A DNA stretch of 64,000 bases from Telopea speciosissima. Its lineage: Eukaryota > Streptophyta > Magnoliopsida > Proteales > Proteaceae. The notes under the pieces are model-generated. The model had not been told where the DNA came from and did not search any database. It was given only the letters and a program-made list of their open reading frames with translations. Below, piece after piece: positions 1 through 12,859 of the stretch. The stretch spans positions 946,927 through 1,010,926 of the forward strand of contig NC_057925.1 of NCBI RefSeq assembly GCF_018873765.1. Direction: 5' to 3'. Within the stretch, counting starts at the first letter, position 1; the number at the start of each line of letters is the position of its first letter. The translations under genes were made by a program, and so were the position numbers.

Positions 1-44
1 TTTTTTCAGTATTGTGATGGGTAACCTATGAAAATAAATTACTA

Positions 45-950
45 ATTAAAAATTATACCCTTAAGATAAAAATACATTTGATGACTTTGAGCCATATAAG
101 CATATAGAGAAAAAGAAGAATGTGTACATGGATATAAAGTACTTTGTAGAGTACTATTTCTTTTACATACATAAGCTTTTTGGGCTTATTAATTAAATCA
201 TTTTAATGGATAAATCTCTTTTAATTGAACATTTGGGTTCAACTTCTCCCCCTCCCCCAATCTCCATTAACGTGTTCATATTAAAGATTTTAAATCCTTA
301 AAATTAATTTGGAAGAAACAACAAAATAATGGTAACGAGAAACATCATATTTGTATAATATATTTATAGCCTACCGGTTGCCTTCAATGTACACCCTAGC
401 AAACTGATAATTTACCAAGAAATTTGCAACTTCATTTTTTTTCCCCAATCCTGTGTTACATTGATTGTGTAGGAAAATAAAATAAATAAAAACTAACTCT
501 TACGATAAAAATACATTTGATGACTTTGAGATATAAGCAAATGAAGAAAAAGCAAAATGTGTACAAGGACATAAAGTACTTCGTATAGTACTATTTCATT
601 TACGGGTATGAGATCGCTATTTGCTTGCATGGTTTCTACTCTCTACACCAGCATTTGGACCAATAGGGGGAGTGTGCTTGGGTATCCACTTGGAGGGTAG
701 GGGTGTCATTTAACGGTGCCTTGTGAGATGGCATAGGGGCGCTACCAAGCAGGAATCTTTTTCCCTTCTTTTACATACATAAGCTCTCTGGACTTATTAA
801 TAAAATAATTCCAATGGATAAACTCTTCTAATTGATCATTTGAATTCAACTTCTTCCCCCCCCCCCCCTCCCAATCCTGCTTGACTTGTTTATGTTAACG
901 ATTTTGAAGCCTTGTAATTAATTTGGAAAAAACGTCAAACAAATGGTAAC
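45..950. repeat. Imperfect direct tandem duplication
   Basis: About 300 bp at 45-345 recurs at 488-950. Both copies share the phrase around ATACATTTGATGACTTTGAG, a C-rich run after TTCAACTTC, and the TTAATTTGGAA stretch near the end. The second copy is longer because roughly 165 bp of unrelated sequence sits at about 600-766. I see no coding content in either copy. Confidence 0.7.
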
Positions 951-961
951 AAAATATATTA

Positions 962-1383
962 GGGAAAATTACAGGATTAGCTACTTTTGGGTTTTCATTT
1001 ACAAAACTGTCCATCCTATGTTTGAATTAACAAAAATAGACAAAAACAAGTTTAGTTTTACAAAATTAGACAAAACAGTGACTCTCTTTCCTTCCTCGGC
1101 AATTCCCTTTTGAAAAAATCTCTTTTTTTTTCCTCTGTTACTTGGGGTAGCAGAGAATGGCGGTGGCTGGGACAAGGGCAGGGTTGTAGGAAACCGAGGA
1201 TGCCTGGGAGAGAAGGCAATGACAGGAGTAAAAATGTCTAAAAAAATAAATGTGGGAGGGAGAGACACTATTTTGTCGAGTTTTGTAAACCTTAACTTGT
1301 TTTTGTCTATTTTTGTTAACTCAAACATAGGGTGGACAGTTTTATAAATGAAAACCCAAAAGTAACTAATCATGTAATTTTCC
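962..1383. mobile_element. Mutator-type MITE with 9-bp target duplication
   Basis: A 422-bp non-autonomous element with long terminal inverted repeats. It begins GGGAAAATTACAGGATTAG and ends with the near-perfect reverse complement, and the arms match for about 85-90 bp. It is flanked by a perfect direct repeat AATATATTA at 953-961 and 1384-1392. A 9-bp duplication with long terminal inverted repeats is typical of Mutator-like elements. It inserted into the second copy of the 45-950 duplication. The 124-codon open frame inside it is a by-product of the repeat and not a gene. Confidence 0.85.
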
Positions 1384-1392
1384 CAATATATT

Positions 1393-3508
1393 ATAACCTA
1401 AGGGTCGCCTCTTTTCCATTAATCTTAGAACTTATAATGGTACGGTAAAAAGGATAGCAAATTTCCCACATCAGCCATCTTCATTCATTAAGTTTCAGCC
1501 CAAGTGCGTAGTTCCTATTTTCATTCTTTGTTACTCAGGAAACCATAAAATAAAATATAAATGGATAATTATGATTAATAATAGTAATTTGAATGGCTTG
1601 ACAAGCCATTGATGTATATAGGGATGTGTAACGTAGCTAATCTGAAAAAAACAGGGTTTCACCATTAAATCTAAATGGACGGATTAAGTGCCCCTTCACG
1701 GATTATGAGAAAGTTTTTCCTTCATCCACCCCTGAATCTGTCATCATTATTACTCATCCCCTATTAATTTGTTCGAGCTTTGAAATGTCTTTCATTGTTT
1801 TTTACGCCCTTCATGCAATGATGGTCATCGATTCCTTTATCGTAATTCGAGAAAAACTCGGTCTCAATAGATTTTTTTTTTTTTTTTTTTTGGGAGGTGG
1901 GGGGGGGGGGGGGGGTTGGAGGGGGTTTGGAGAGTTTCGAATATATGGACTATAATACGAGTTCAGAAGATTGGCGTTATATTAATTGGTTTTTTTTGAA
2001 AAAATAATTCTCTTGTCACCCTTTTGAGTTTTGAGTGTCTATTGCCATTTGCTATTAAGGATTTTAAACTCAGAATTGGGATTCGAATCGGACCTGCAAT
2101 TTCGATCCAGTCGATCCCAAAACTCTAGGATCGATCATTTGAGATCAGCCATGGTCAAATCAGCCGATATGACCGATCCAATTCGGATTTTTGAAACATT
2201 GATTGCTATGCGACACAAGTTTGTTGAATGGGCCCCGATACGCTTTGTCTGTGAAAGCTACATGGGTTAGTTTTGGTAAAAAATGAAATTAATACAAATT
2301 AAATTGTTACAAGCCCAGCCCAACTCACAGGGTAATGGCCACTGATTGGGTTGGGTGGTTTGAAATTCAAACCAGTGATAAGATGCCAGGTGGATGCCTT
2401 GGATATGGGACAACTGGAACTAAGAATTGACACGTACCTTTGTTAGGGTTGGGGGAAAGTTGGTGGGCCTTAAGCACTCACTTCAACTACTGACTTCTTG
2501 TGCTGTACTGATGCAAGCTATCATGGAATTCAATCTTAAATTTTGAATTTTACCAAAATTTTCAAACCTTATTAGAAGTCGTGGGGAACTAATCTTTTGC
2601 AATTCAGGTCAAAGATGCATCTCCTCTTCTGGGTTGGTGGGTTAGGAATTAGGATATCCCTTTCCTATTAGGGTATTGACCCTCTAATTCCTATGTCAAG
2701 TTCCTCAATCAACACCAGACAAAGTCCTCTTTTTTTTTTTTGTTTTCCCTCATTAATCAGATAGCTCATGTGTGGTGTTAAGTGGGTAACCTCAAATTTT
2801 GTCCACATGTAGAGTCTTATCTTCCCAAACTCTATTTTTTTTTGGTGGTGTAAATTAAACAAACCAAGTTAATGAACATTAAAATTAAAGAACAGGTAGG
2901 TACCATCTGATGTCTAAGGGGAGGGATAGTTTCTCTTGGATATGGTATCCATCAAATTCAAATAAATTATTTATTTTAAATAAATTATATTTAATTTTAT
3001 ATCGACGATTGTGTGGCTAAAAGTATGATCTCACAGTGTTCATGATTAGGGACAAAGTTGGGTTCTCTATTTGCATGGTTGCCACAATGTGTGCTTTTGA
3101 GAATGAAGATATTAGATACAGTTGTGAGTTGTGACTACAATTGTGTGGTCTCCAAACTTGAGAGGTCTTTATCGTTGTAGACCGACATAGTGTACTTTAA
3201 TGTACATAAGGTTGATGCTTATATATGACTGACTATACATCACTACAGTAGGTCCATTTTATCTGTCTGTGAACAAAAGTGACATTTAATAAGGAATCCA
3301 ATTCCCATGTACGGAAAATATCTCGAAAGAGAATACTGAACTTGATTGGATGATAATTATGAGCTTGGTGTTTTATTTGTAAAGCTTTTACAAAATAATT
3401 TATAAAATTATTATATAAAACATTTAATCACGTTGTTTTGTTGTTCAATCAGTGATCAACATACTTTATACTAGTTCAATAGATAAGGGTGATGACAGTA
3501 ATTTAATT
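1393..3508. other. Intergenic, no gene seen
   Basis: AT-rich DNA with no convincing coding frame. It holds a T-tract followed by a long G-tract at about 1871-1917 and a patch rich in GATCGA/CCGAT words at about 2075-2200. That patch belongs to a degenerate dispersed repeat seen elsewhere in the window. The 79-codon frame at 2031-2270 is mostly this repeat. Confidence 0.6.
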
Positions 3509-3528
3509 CAATGCCTTGAAATCTGTTG

Positions 3529-3722
3529 TTTTTTTTTTTTTTTTTTTGGGTCTATCCTACTCAAGGGCCCATAGGCCAACTACAATCTAAGGGGAAGGCT
3601 AAGACAAGCCCACAATCTACAACTAAAGGGGGAGGGGGAGAAAGGTGCCTCTTTTTTTTTTGGCACAAATGCAATCCAGGAGAGTCGAACCCTTGACCTC
3701 CTGGGGGGCATGCACCAACTTG
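3529..3722 (-). mobile_element. tRNA-derived SINE, minus orientation
   Basis: Read on the minus strand, the element starts with a tRNA-like head: an A-box-like AGTTGGTGCATG, then a B box GGTTCGACTC. It ends in a poly(A) tail, seen as a T-run at 3529-3547. It is flanked by an imperfect 20-bp direct repeat (17 of 20 matching) at 3509-3528 and 3723-3742. Pol III box order, A tail and a long target duplication together identify a SINE mobilised by L1-type machinery. Confidence 0.8.
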
Positions 3723-3820
3723 CAATGCCTCAAAATCTATTGTGAGATGTTGTAAAGTGAAGAGACCTATACGTAATGTTTTCTATTAATTCTGAGTGTT
3801 ATGATTATTACCAAAACTAA

Positions 3821-4347
3821 TGTGCACTTGTGTGTAATTAACTTAATTAACCAATTGTGTGTGACTTAATGTAGGCAACCTTGGTGTACCACCCAATAAA
3901 ATTGCGCCACTTGACACTAGGAATCCTAATAATGAAAGGAATAAAGGTTTGACTATATAATAGCCTTAAGAGGAGCAAAGTAGCACAAATCACATAGCTC
4001 ATAAATTTTAGAGAGAAAAAGTTTCTCTAAGAAATTTCAGACTCTCTCCCTTCTTCTCTTCATCTCTCCAAAAGTTGATGATTGTCATTATTAGGGGAAG
4101 GATTTTGTTGTGTTCTTCTTCATCAAAGCGTTGAGTGAAGGTCTAATCCTACCTTATCGAGTTCGGTGTTAAAGTGTTGTGAACCATTGGAGGTGCTTCG
4201 ATTGCGGCACTAAGAGATAACCCTAAATCCGTATTGTATCGTTTGTTTCGAATACCCTATAACATATGAAGATTGATCTTTAATTTGTGTTAGATCAAAA
4301 AAATTTCGATTCGGTATTGTTCCCTCCGTCAATTTCAACTCCAAACA
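3821..4347 (+). mobile_element. Possible solo LTR (copia-like), low confidence
   Basis: A TATA-like GACTATATAATAG at about 3951 is followed by a leader of about 400 nt that ends in a U5-like tract (CGATTCGGTATTG, then AACTCCAAACA). That order resembles a copia LTR. I find no matching second LTR, primer-binding site or clear target duplication, so both ends are guesses. The alternative is an ordinary promoter and leader fragment. Confidence 0.3.
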
Positions 4348-4590
4348 ATAGCGGGTGGGAGTTTGTGATGGGACTGGTCCCATCACATGGTTACATCATC
4401 AATGGTGAGGAGATTTTTTCTCCCCCAAGAAAACTTTTTTTCATTAAATATAGAGAGAGTGTACTTGGAGCCGACAAGGTGAAGAGCAACGGAACGGGGA
4501 GGTAGGAGACCATGACAAGAGGAATGAGGTAGAGATGGAGAGTGCTAGCATAGCCTATGACGCAAGCTCAGAGACCTTTTCCGAGACCAA

Positions 4591-4727
4591 ATCGTATCCT
4601 TGTACAAGTACCGTCCAACGCCCTCCAAGGCCACTCACATGGAATCCACTCCTCCTATGGATCCCATAGTGGATTCCATGTGAGTAGCTCTAGAGGGCCT
4701 TGGACAATACTTGTACAAGGACACGAT
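4591..4727. repeat. 137-nt near-perfect hairpin, MITE or small-RNA precursor-like
   Basis: Two arms of about 60 nt pair almost completely around a loop of about 17 nt at about 4650-4667. The innermost stem is ATGGAATCCACT against AGTGGATTCCAT, and the outer stem includes CCTTGTACAAGTA against its complement. Single-hairpin size and high arm pairing fit a MIRNA-like precursor or a very short foldback element. No coding function is evident. Confidence 0.75.
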
Positions 4728-5937
4728 CCACGCTCACCTGTCCCCCCCAAACATATTTTTTTCGGTAATACCCCCCTTAAACATATTAAAAATATCATTC
4801 ATGTCTAATATGCAAGATAGTGTTATGTGAAGTTTGAAATCAAATAGAGTTCTTTATGCATCATAATAAAGATCAAAGATTTTGTTGAAAATGAGTTTCT
4901 TAGGTCTATTCTAGATAAATTGTTGGTTACAAATGTATTTGAAACAATTGAAGTGTCAAAATACCTCTTTATTTCTTTCAAAAAAGGTGTTGGTTGTTTT
5001 TGTCTCAGGTGGAAGAATTTTAGTCCCACATTAGAAAAGGAAGAGAATGATGTGAGGTTCATCTGCTTAAATGGGAATTACAAGGGTAAGGTTCCATAAA
5101 AGGAAAACTCAATGTGCTCTCTTATCTCTAAAGGGTTCGGAGTTTATTTAAATATTCGTGTGCACCGGGTCAGGTTGTCGCTAATGTGTGTGCGGTTCTT
5201 TTTTTGCTAATGATTAGTAAGTTGATTGTTGGATGTCGAACATGATATAATATGAGTTGGGGTTTATCAAAGACCATACGGATATATTTTGATCTCTATT
5301 CGTTGAAAGAGGTCTTATCGGTGTCAGATGAACGTCGTTCAACGAGTCCCTGACGTTGGCAATCTTGCATTGCACGTCGTCTAGTATGTATGTATTAGAT
5401 ATTGGCAACGACTAGTTTTTGTGTCTTCTCTTTTTGGGAGACATTTTTTGGACCCTTTTGGAAAAGTATTTCCAATAGGCATCTCTCATCTATAAATAAA
5501 GGACATCGTTGACACTAAAGAGACGATTCCTATTTAAAAGTCTTATTCGAGTTTGAGTAGAAATCAAAGGGGTGTAGTGGGATAGTGCACTACCATTCAT
5601 GAAAGCCAATGCATGTTTACTTGTTCTTACGATTGGAAGAATTCACCCTCAAAAAAAGGGTCTACAAAGGGAGGAAACCCACTATAATATATACCCACAT
5701 CCAAGCCCTTACAGGACCGATGTGGGACTATTGTACATAACAAAAACCCAATTAACTATTTGATGATGAAGATACATTAATTAGTTGAGTTTTGATGAGA
5801 AGAGCAAAAGATCTCAGCTCCTTTATTTATATAAATTTCATACAAACATATTTATCTTTGAACAATGAACATATTATAACAAAGTAAACAACTTGAAGAA
5901 AAGTGTTTGATAACTCCAAAAAAAAGAAAAAAGAGTT
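4728..5937. other. Intergenic 3' flank of the subtilase gene
   Basis: No convincing gene. Phrases such as GTCCCACATTAG at about 5022 and CCGATGTGGGACTA at about 5717 resemble words common in degraded plant LTRs, but no element boundaries can be drawn. The last 100 bp or so would hold the subtilase 3' UTR on the minus strand. Confidence 0.5.
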
Positions 5938-8900
5938 TTAAGTTGAGTACTGAGCAGTGATGGCCGAATCAGTAGTTATAAAATCCTCCTCATGATCAGT
6001 AGTAGTAGTAGTAGTGTTTACACTAACTACTAATGGACTCCTGACCTGATGAAAGCCATCTGACCACACAATCTCTCCAAAATCATATCTCCCTTGGGAT
6101 TGCTTAAGAGGTGTTAATGTCACATAATATGAGATTTCTTCCCTTGCACGTCTGAAAACAAGGATCCTTGGCCAAACCCAAACATCAACTCCTTTAGGAT
6201 TCTCAACTCTAACGAAGTAAACACCTCTCTTCCCACCTTCATTACGTACTGTCCTCTTGATCGTAACTGTAGAGCGAAGATCCGAAACTGTGATTGAAGG
6301 ATAGTTGAGGTGTGCAGCAGCATTAGTACTACTAGTGTTGTTGTTGTTGTTGTTGAGATATGTGAATTCAGAACAATCAGTTTCAACACTACTTGAAGCT
6401 GGTGTTAGAACAAGGCTCTCTATTTGTTCTTTTGAGTAGCCAATGTTACAAAGGAAGACAATGTAATCCTCTGTGTTCAAGTCATAAACCAGTCCTGGAT
6501 CGATTGCCCTTAAGGGGTTTATGTGACCTGCACCAATGTCAAAGGCATCTGCAACTTCCATTGATCCTCCTGCTAGTATTTCATCTTCTTGTGCATCTTT
6601 TGTGTAAGCTGAAAATGGAATGGATGATCATGATCAACCACAACTCAAAACTGTTGATTCACATTTTTGCCCCCATGAAACATGCTGGTTCATACCTTCA
6701 TATTTAATTGATGTTTAGTAAATATTTTCTTTCAAGTAATTTTTAGGGAGAAAGAACGCACCTGCAGGTGGTGCCAGACACACGAGGGGCCGCATGCGAA
6801 ATAACTGTCGCTTCCCTTGAAACCCCAAAAATGACCGGGGTGCGGTGATCATTTTGCACACTCATGTGTCAGGATGCAAGGGTGATCTGCCGTGCATGCG
6901 CTACACTTACAAGGGTGGCATTCTCTTTCCCAATTTTTAATTAAGATGATAGTTTTTAAATGTTTTCTTTAAGTTATGTTTGGAGGCCAAGAAAAGAAAA
7001 GATAAGAATCTGAAATTGACCGGACCAGTTCGAAATGGTTGAACTGATCAAAACCAATTGAAAGAAAAACCGGATTGAAAACAAAAGTGGTTGAATTGAC
7101 CTTTACCATAACAGATTGGTTTTGATTTGAACCAGTGCCAGACCGCAATCGATTCAACCCGAACAAAACCAAACCAATAACTGACACTTACCCCTATAGG
7201 GGCGTCAACAAAAAAACTGAAACAACCTAATCGATCGAATCTAACCAAACATATCCTAACTACATCAAACCAATTCCCTATATATCGAACCAGTTTCAGT
7301 TTGGGATATTATGAAACCGGTTGAAAACTGGAGTGAAACCGGTACAAAAAGTTTTAAGAAAAAAATCGATACAAACCCATAAACCATATTGTTTCTATAA
7401 TTGTTTGTATATATATATAAATGGAAAACCGAAACTGAATCTAAGTTTGATATCAATTCAAACCGGAAAAAGCCTGATAAAAGAAAATGATATAAATCGA
7501 AACCAAATTAGATCAAAATCGTATCCAACTGAAACCGGACTGAACCGACCATTTGACACCCTTAGTTTTCTTTCTTTAAATACGTACCTGTAGTCATGAG
7601 AGCAGACCTAATGGCTGCAGGAGACCATTTTGGATGTAGTGATTTGATAAGTGCTACCACCCCCGAAACATGAGGGCATGACATGGATGTTCCTGATTGA
7701 AAGTTCCAATTCACAGAGCGGTGATCAAAGGGAAACCCAGATGGTGGGGACTGTGGTGGCCATGCTGCCAAGATACCGACTCCAGGTGCACTTACATCTG
7801 GCTGCATGTTTAAAGACAGATATGATGGAAATATTTTCAACAAGATAAATTATGAATTTATATGAGATTTTTTTTGTATTAATTCTAAGGGATCGAATTG
7901 TACATGGTTTAAAAAATTCAAACTGGATCGGTCGAATCAGCTGACCAATCCTAGGCCTGCACCAAAATACCCAGCCGAACCTGACCAGAATCGAACCGAT
8001 TGCTTTAAATCCAAAACCGGCTAAATACAAAAAATTGTTCAGTTTCGGTCTTGTCCCTTAGATGTGCAGAATCGATTACGACCCAATCAAAACCGACCGA
8101 TTGACACCCCCTAGGTTATTTTTATTTGTCACAAAATTCACAAAATTAACATATATACCTTGAGAATATCTGTAGAAAGTGAGGTTGGGCCTCTGGAGGA
8201 GAAATAAGCTAGTGTAGGTGCTGGTGTTTGGCGAATAGTAACATCACTAGGCATAATCTGTACTATAGGAAGCCTTCAATTAAGGCCAACATGCAACACA
8301 TACCATACCATACAATATCAATAAAAGATCAAACACTGGATCGATCTGTGTCATATATATATTGATCAAATTAATAATGTGGAGATCCATAATTAAGAAC
8401 CAACTTACTTACTTGGGGGAAGTAGCATAGTAATGGGAGATTTGAGTCCCTTGGTTGATGTCAATAAGGATGGTTGGAAGGATATCAATTTCAGGTAATT
8501 GGGTGGTCATAGGCTCTGCTATGAGTAAAGCTGATGCATTGGCTATGCGAGCCGCTACCTGTGCTTCAAGACTAGACCCAGCCATGGTAGATATGCATAG
8601 AAACAACTTCCCACCTGAGGCTCGTTTTCCTCTCCAGTTATCTCTTGTGCAAACCCTACACATTATTAATTCATCATGATCGAGTTCATATGGATTAGTA
8701 CGTACTACATTTTATCATAATAGAAGAACTCTTGGCTTCAATTATAATCTAAGGTTTTAATTTACGATATCGGTTGCCGTCGATACTGATACCGATATAG
8801 ATTGATCGTATAACTCTGTATATATCTCAACTGATACGATACCAATACCTAAATCCCTGACTGTAATTGGCATTGGGAGTAGATCGATCGAATCGGTCAA

Positions 8901-11900
8901 GACTGATCCCAATTTTTGGGTATTTTGTCGAAAACGGTATTTATCTAGGGTTCAGGCAATTTTGACCAATCCTCGACCGATTCCTATGGGGTTGGAATCA
9001 ACGGTGGTGATCCCGTTGCCGAATCCACTTACTAATACAACTACTAATATCCGTATATATAATTCTTACAAATTTTTAATTTGAAAATTTAAGAGAGAGA
9101 GAGAGAAAAAGAGATCACCCATCAAAAAAATAGTTGCTTGCATCCACTAATTTCAACTTCATTTGTTTCACGTTGAAGCTTTGTCCCTAATAACAAGCAG
9201 AGATTTATTTAGGTTAGGAGTCTATGAATAGGCACTTAATATATGGCATGCAAATTGGAAAATTTTATATTACCCCAATTAATCTTGTCAATAATATTTA
9301 AGTTGCAGGAAAAACTATTTTAGATTCTTCAAATAAATCGCTCGGTGGAAGCGTTTCTCCATCTTCTTTGATAAAAAAGGCTTCTCAATGTTATAAAAAA
9401 TGCATTTTTCTTGAAGAACCTCCTCATCTCGGAAAAAGATCTTGTGCAGCCGTGGCGGGAGCTGCACAGGTGCAATGCTGCTAAACGACAGCAAAAATAG
9501 GGGTAAGATTGTCATTTCACAGGTGGGTCCCACCTAGGCCCCACTTGTGAAATGACCCCCTTGTATTTGGGGTGGTTTTTATGCTGCACCTATGCAGCTC
9601 TCGCCGCCACGGCTGCACAAGAGCCAAGTCCCCTCAACTCTTGGTTTTACTGAACGGGTAATAGACTTAGGCTGTGTTTGGTATGCATTCTAGGTCGATT
9701 TTGTTTTAAAAAATGGTATGGGCATCAATATTAGTCTCAGCCAATATCGATATTGATATAGAGATCAGATGTTTCAGACAATTTTTCCCTTAATTTTAAT
9801 TTAAAAAAAAATTAATTTTAAACAAATTTATCCTCAATTAGAACCGTTCCACTGATACACGATTGGGCATTGCCAATTCTGATACAGAGGCCGATATTCT
9901 TCATCTAATACTACTTTTTGAGAAATAGATAGATTTGAGATTTGTTTTGGATATCTACTTATGACTTTATACAGGAAGGAAGGAAGGAAAGCATACGCGA
10001 AGCAATCTGTAGGATTAGGCTAGAAAAAGCAAATATTCTAGAATGTATGTATTACAAGCCTACCCTCTGAGATGCTTCCACAGCTTCGAAAGACATGAGC
10101 AAAGCTTGAGGAGCAGAGAACCAAGCTAAGCTAAGCTAAGCAAAACATCTTTACTAGGGGGAAGGTCATTGTTATTAGAGGCACTTCCATTTTTCCATTT
10201 CTAGCTACTAAATATATTACCATTGCAAAAATTAAGACAGTGTTTGGTATGTATTTTAGGTTGATTTCGCATTCTCAGACCATAAAAACAACTATTTTAT
10301 GGTTTTTATGGTCTAAAAATGCGAAATCGACTTAGAATACATACCAAATACAGCCTAAGAATCATATGATGAATTTGATCATCTAGTGAGAGGCCCTTCC
10401 ATTTTGGAGCTCTTTGGACAAATTTGTAATTGGTTTATGAATTCAAGCTTCTCACATTCTTTTATAGCACCTAACTTAGCAGCCTCATTAATGGGTAATC
10501 CCTAAATAAAAACAAAGCAAGGGATTGCCATGCCGACAGCATGGGATGAAATTTCCACGCCCAGTTAATGGGAGTATAGGGTATAGGGGGAGAGGGGGAG
10601 ACATGGTTTGCAAAGTGTTAGGAAGGAGATAACATGAAAAGATGTTAAGCACGGTAGGTGTAGAAACAATTTCCCATAAAAAAAAAATATAAATAACAAA
10701 ATAAAATAGAAAAAAAAAACAAGCAAAAAGTGTACATTATCAGTCATATAGAAGAGCTTGGGAGCTACAAAGTCCCAAACAAAAAAAAATTGTATATAGT
10801 GGTTCCTATTTGGGGAAGTTTATATTCATCCAAAGTGATGTAGGGTTCACCTACAAATCTAAGGTCATCATATTCCCACTTTACGCTGGAAGTCTGAAAT
10901 ACATTTCACTATCCTGACACCCATCCAAACACAATAATAGCCATGGGTGAAGGAATTCTTCCTTCACTATTGCTTTAGGAAAGCAAGGTCCTTCCTATTT
11001 TAATTCAAACTCTAATCACATCTTTTGCAAAGTCCACTTCTCTCTTTTTGGGAAATTGGGACTCCTGATATGGCCCATGGTTCTCCCCTGATGCTACACC
11101 TCAAGTCCTCAACTGTGTACTTTTGTATTCTTAAAAAAAATAAAACCTTAGTCCAGTCATAGTTAGTTAAAACACCTATAATACATGTTTGTGGCTGAAA
11201 TTTGACCTGAGAAAGAGAGATATAAGTTGAAGAGGATAAAAAACTATAGGTAAAAAGTTCTCAAAATTTACCACAATGGAAATGGCATTGTTGTCTATGC
11301 TCAAGAGAGTGGGAAAGGAGCGATCAATGGTGGAGGCAGCCACAGAAATCCCCCATGGGCTCACATTTTCAACAAGACCCGGAGTTGGCCCATCATTTCC
11401 GGCGGAGAAGACCACGGTAACGCCCAATTGGGAAGCATGGAACGATCCAATAGCCGCACTAGATGCGAAGAACGGCAACAGCACCACCCCTGCACCGAAC
11501 GACACCGAGATTACATGGACTCCATCACACAACGCATCATCGAAAGCCGCAAGTACATCGGCTTCAGAGCAGCTCCCGTCCAGCCCATTCTTCCAACACG
11601 TCTTGTAAACGGCCAAACGCGCCCTTGGAGCTCCACCCCTGGCCTTGCCAAGGCCCAGGCCCAGGAAGCTTGCATTGTTCACAACAGAGCCCACGGCTGT
11701 GGAAGCAGTATGGGTACCATGGCCCAATACGTCTCGGGCCGAACGGTACTCGGCATTAGGCCCAGTGGTGTTAAGGGGACCGAACTCATCCTCGAAGCCT
11801 CGGACGTAGTAGCGTGCACCGATTAGCTTCCTATTGCATGCCTTAGATGGCTCGAACTTGTCTCCTTTCACACACTTACCTTTCCAACATGATGGAATCG

Positions 11901-12823
11901 GTCTGATTCCGGGTTCTTCTCTGAAACTCTCCGATTCAGGCCAGATACCTTTAATAACCACGATACATGATGAACCCAGTTAGTATTAGTAACTAAAATC
12001 ATGATTACATTGCTAGCTATAAGTACTAATAATATGGGAGTCTTGATTAGAAGTAACTAATATACTTAATGGAAATTCGTCTATGTTCCACTTCTTTTTT
12101 GACTCATATACTCAAAACCCAGTATTTACATAACCAATAATCACTCATTATGAATCCATGAAATGGAAAACCCAGTATTTACAGAACCAATCACTCATTA
12201 TCAATCCATGAAATGGAGGCTAAAGTGCCATTATTAATTGACACATATATATACTGTAGTTGTGCACTTAATAATTAACAGATACAATTAAAGCAACTTA
12301 AATATGATTAATCTGGGAGTCTCTGTTACAGTAACTAGTATGCACTAAGTCTTACAGTAATGCCCTTCAAATTATAAGGAAAGAAGGAAGAAGATGATGA
12401 GAATTAGTGAAAGAGGCTTCAAGTAGCTAGAGTTCATCGATCACCTGTATCAAAGATTCCAACCACAACATCATCACCATATGTTAGCTGAAATGGAGTT
12501 CCTTTACTGTGATCCAAGGTAAGACCCAGGAAATCCCAGCTTCGAGTAGTGTGTAATCTCAATGTCTTGCTCCTGAACACTGATATTACCCCTTCCATCT
12601 CTGCATATTTAGTTTTCTACCCGTGACCAATTTTCCAAACATAAATTAACTAGAGAATTAAAGTTAAAAGACTAATTACTGAGGATCTTACTGGCCAAGG
12701 TGGCTGCCTGTGTAGAATTGAGCCTTGCAGAAAAGCCTGAAAAGCTATGTTTGTAGCTGTACAGCAAAGAATCTTTTGCAGCTTGTTCACTATAAAAACA
12801 AACAAAACCAAAAGGGCTAAGAC

Positions 12824-12859
<36 letters not shown>

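Noticed and set aside
999..1373. 124-codon minus-strand frame
   Set aside because: It lies almost wholly within the MITE and its inverted arms; no domain and no splice context.
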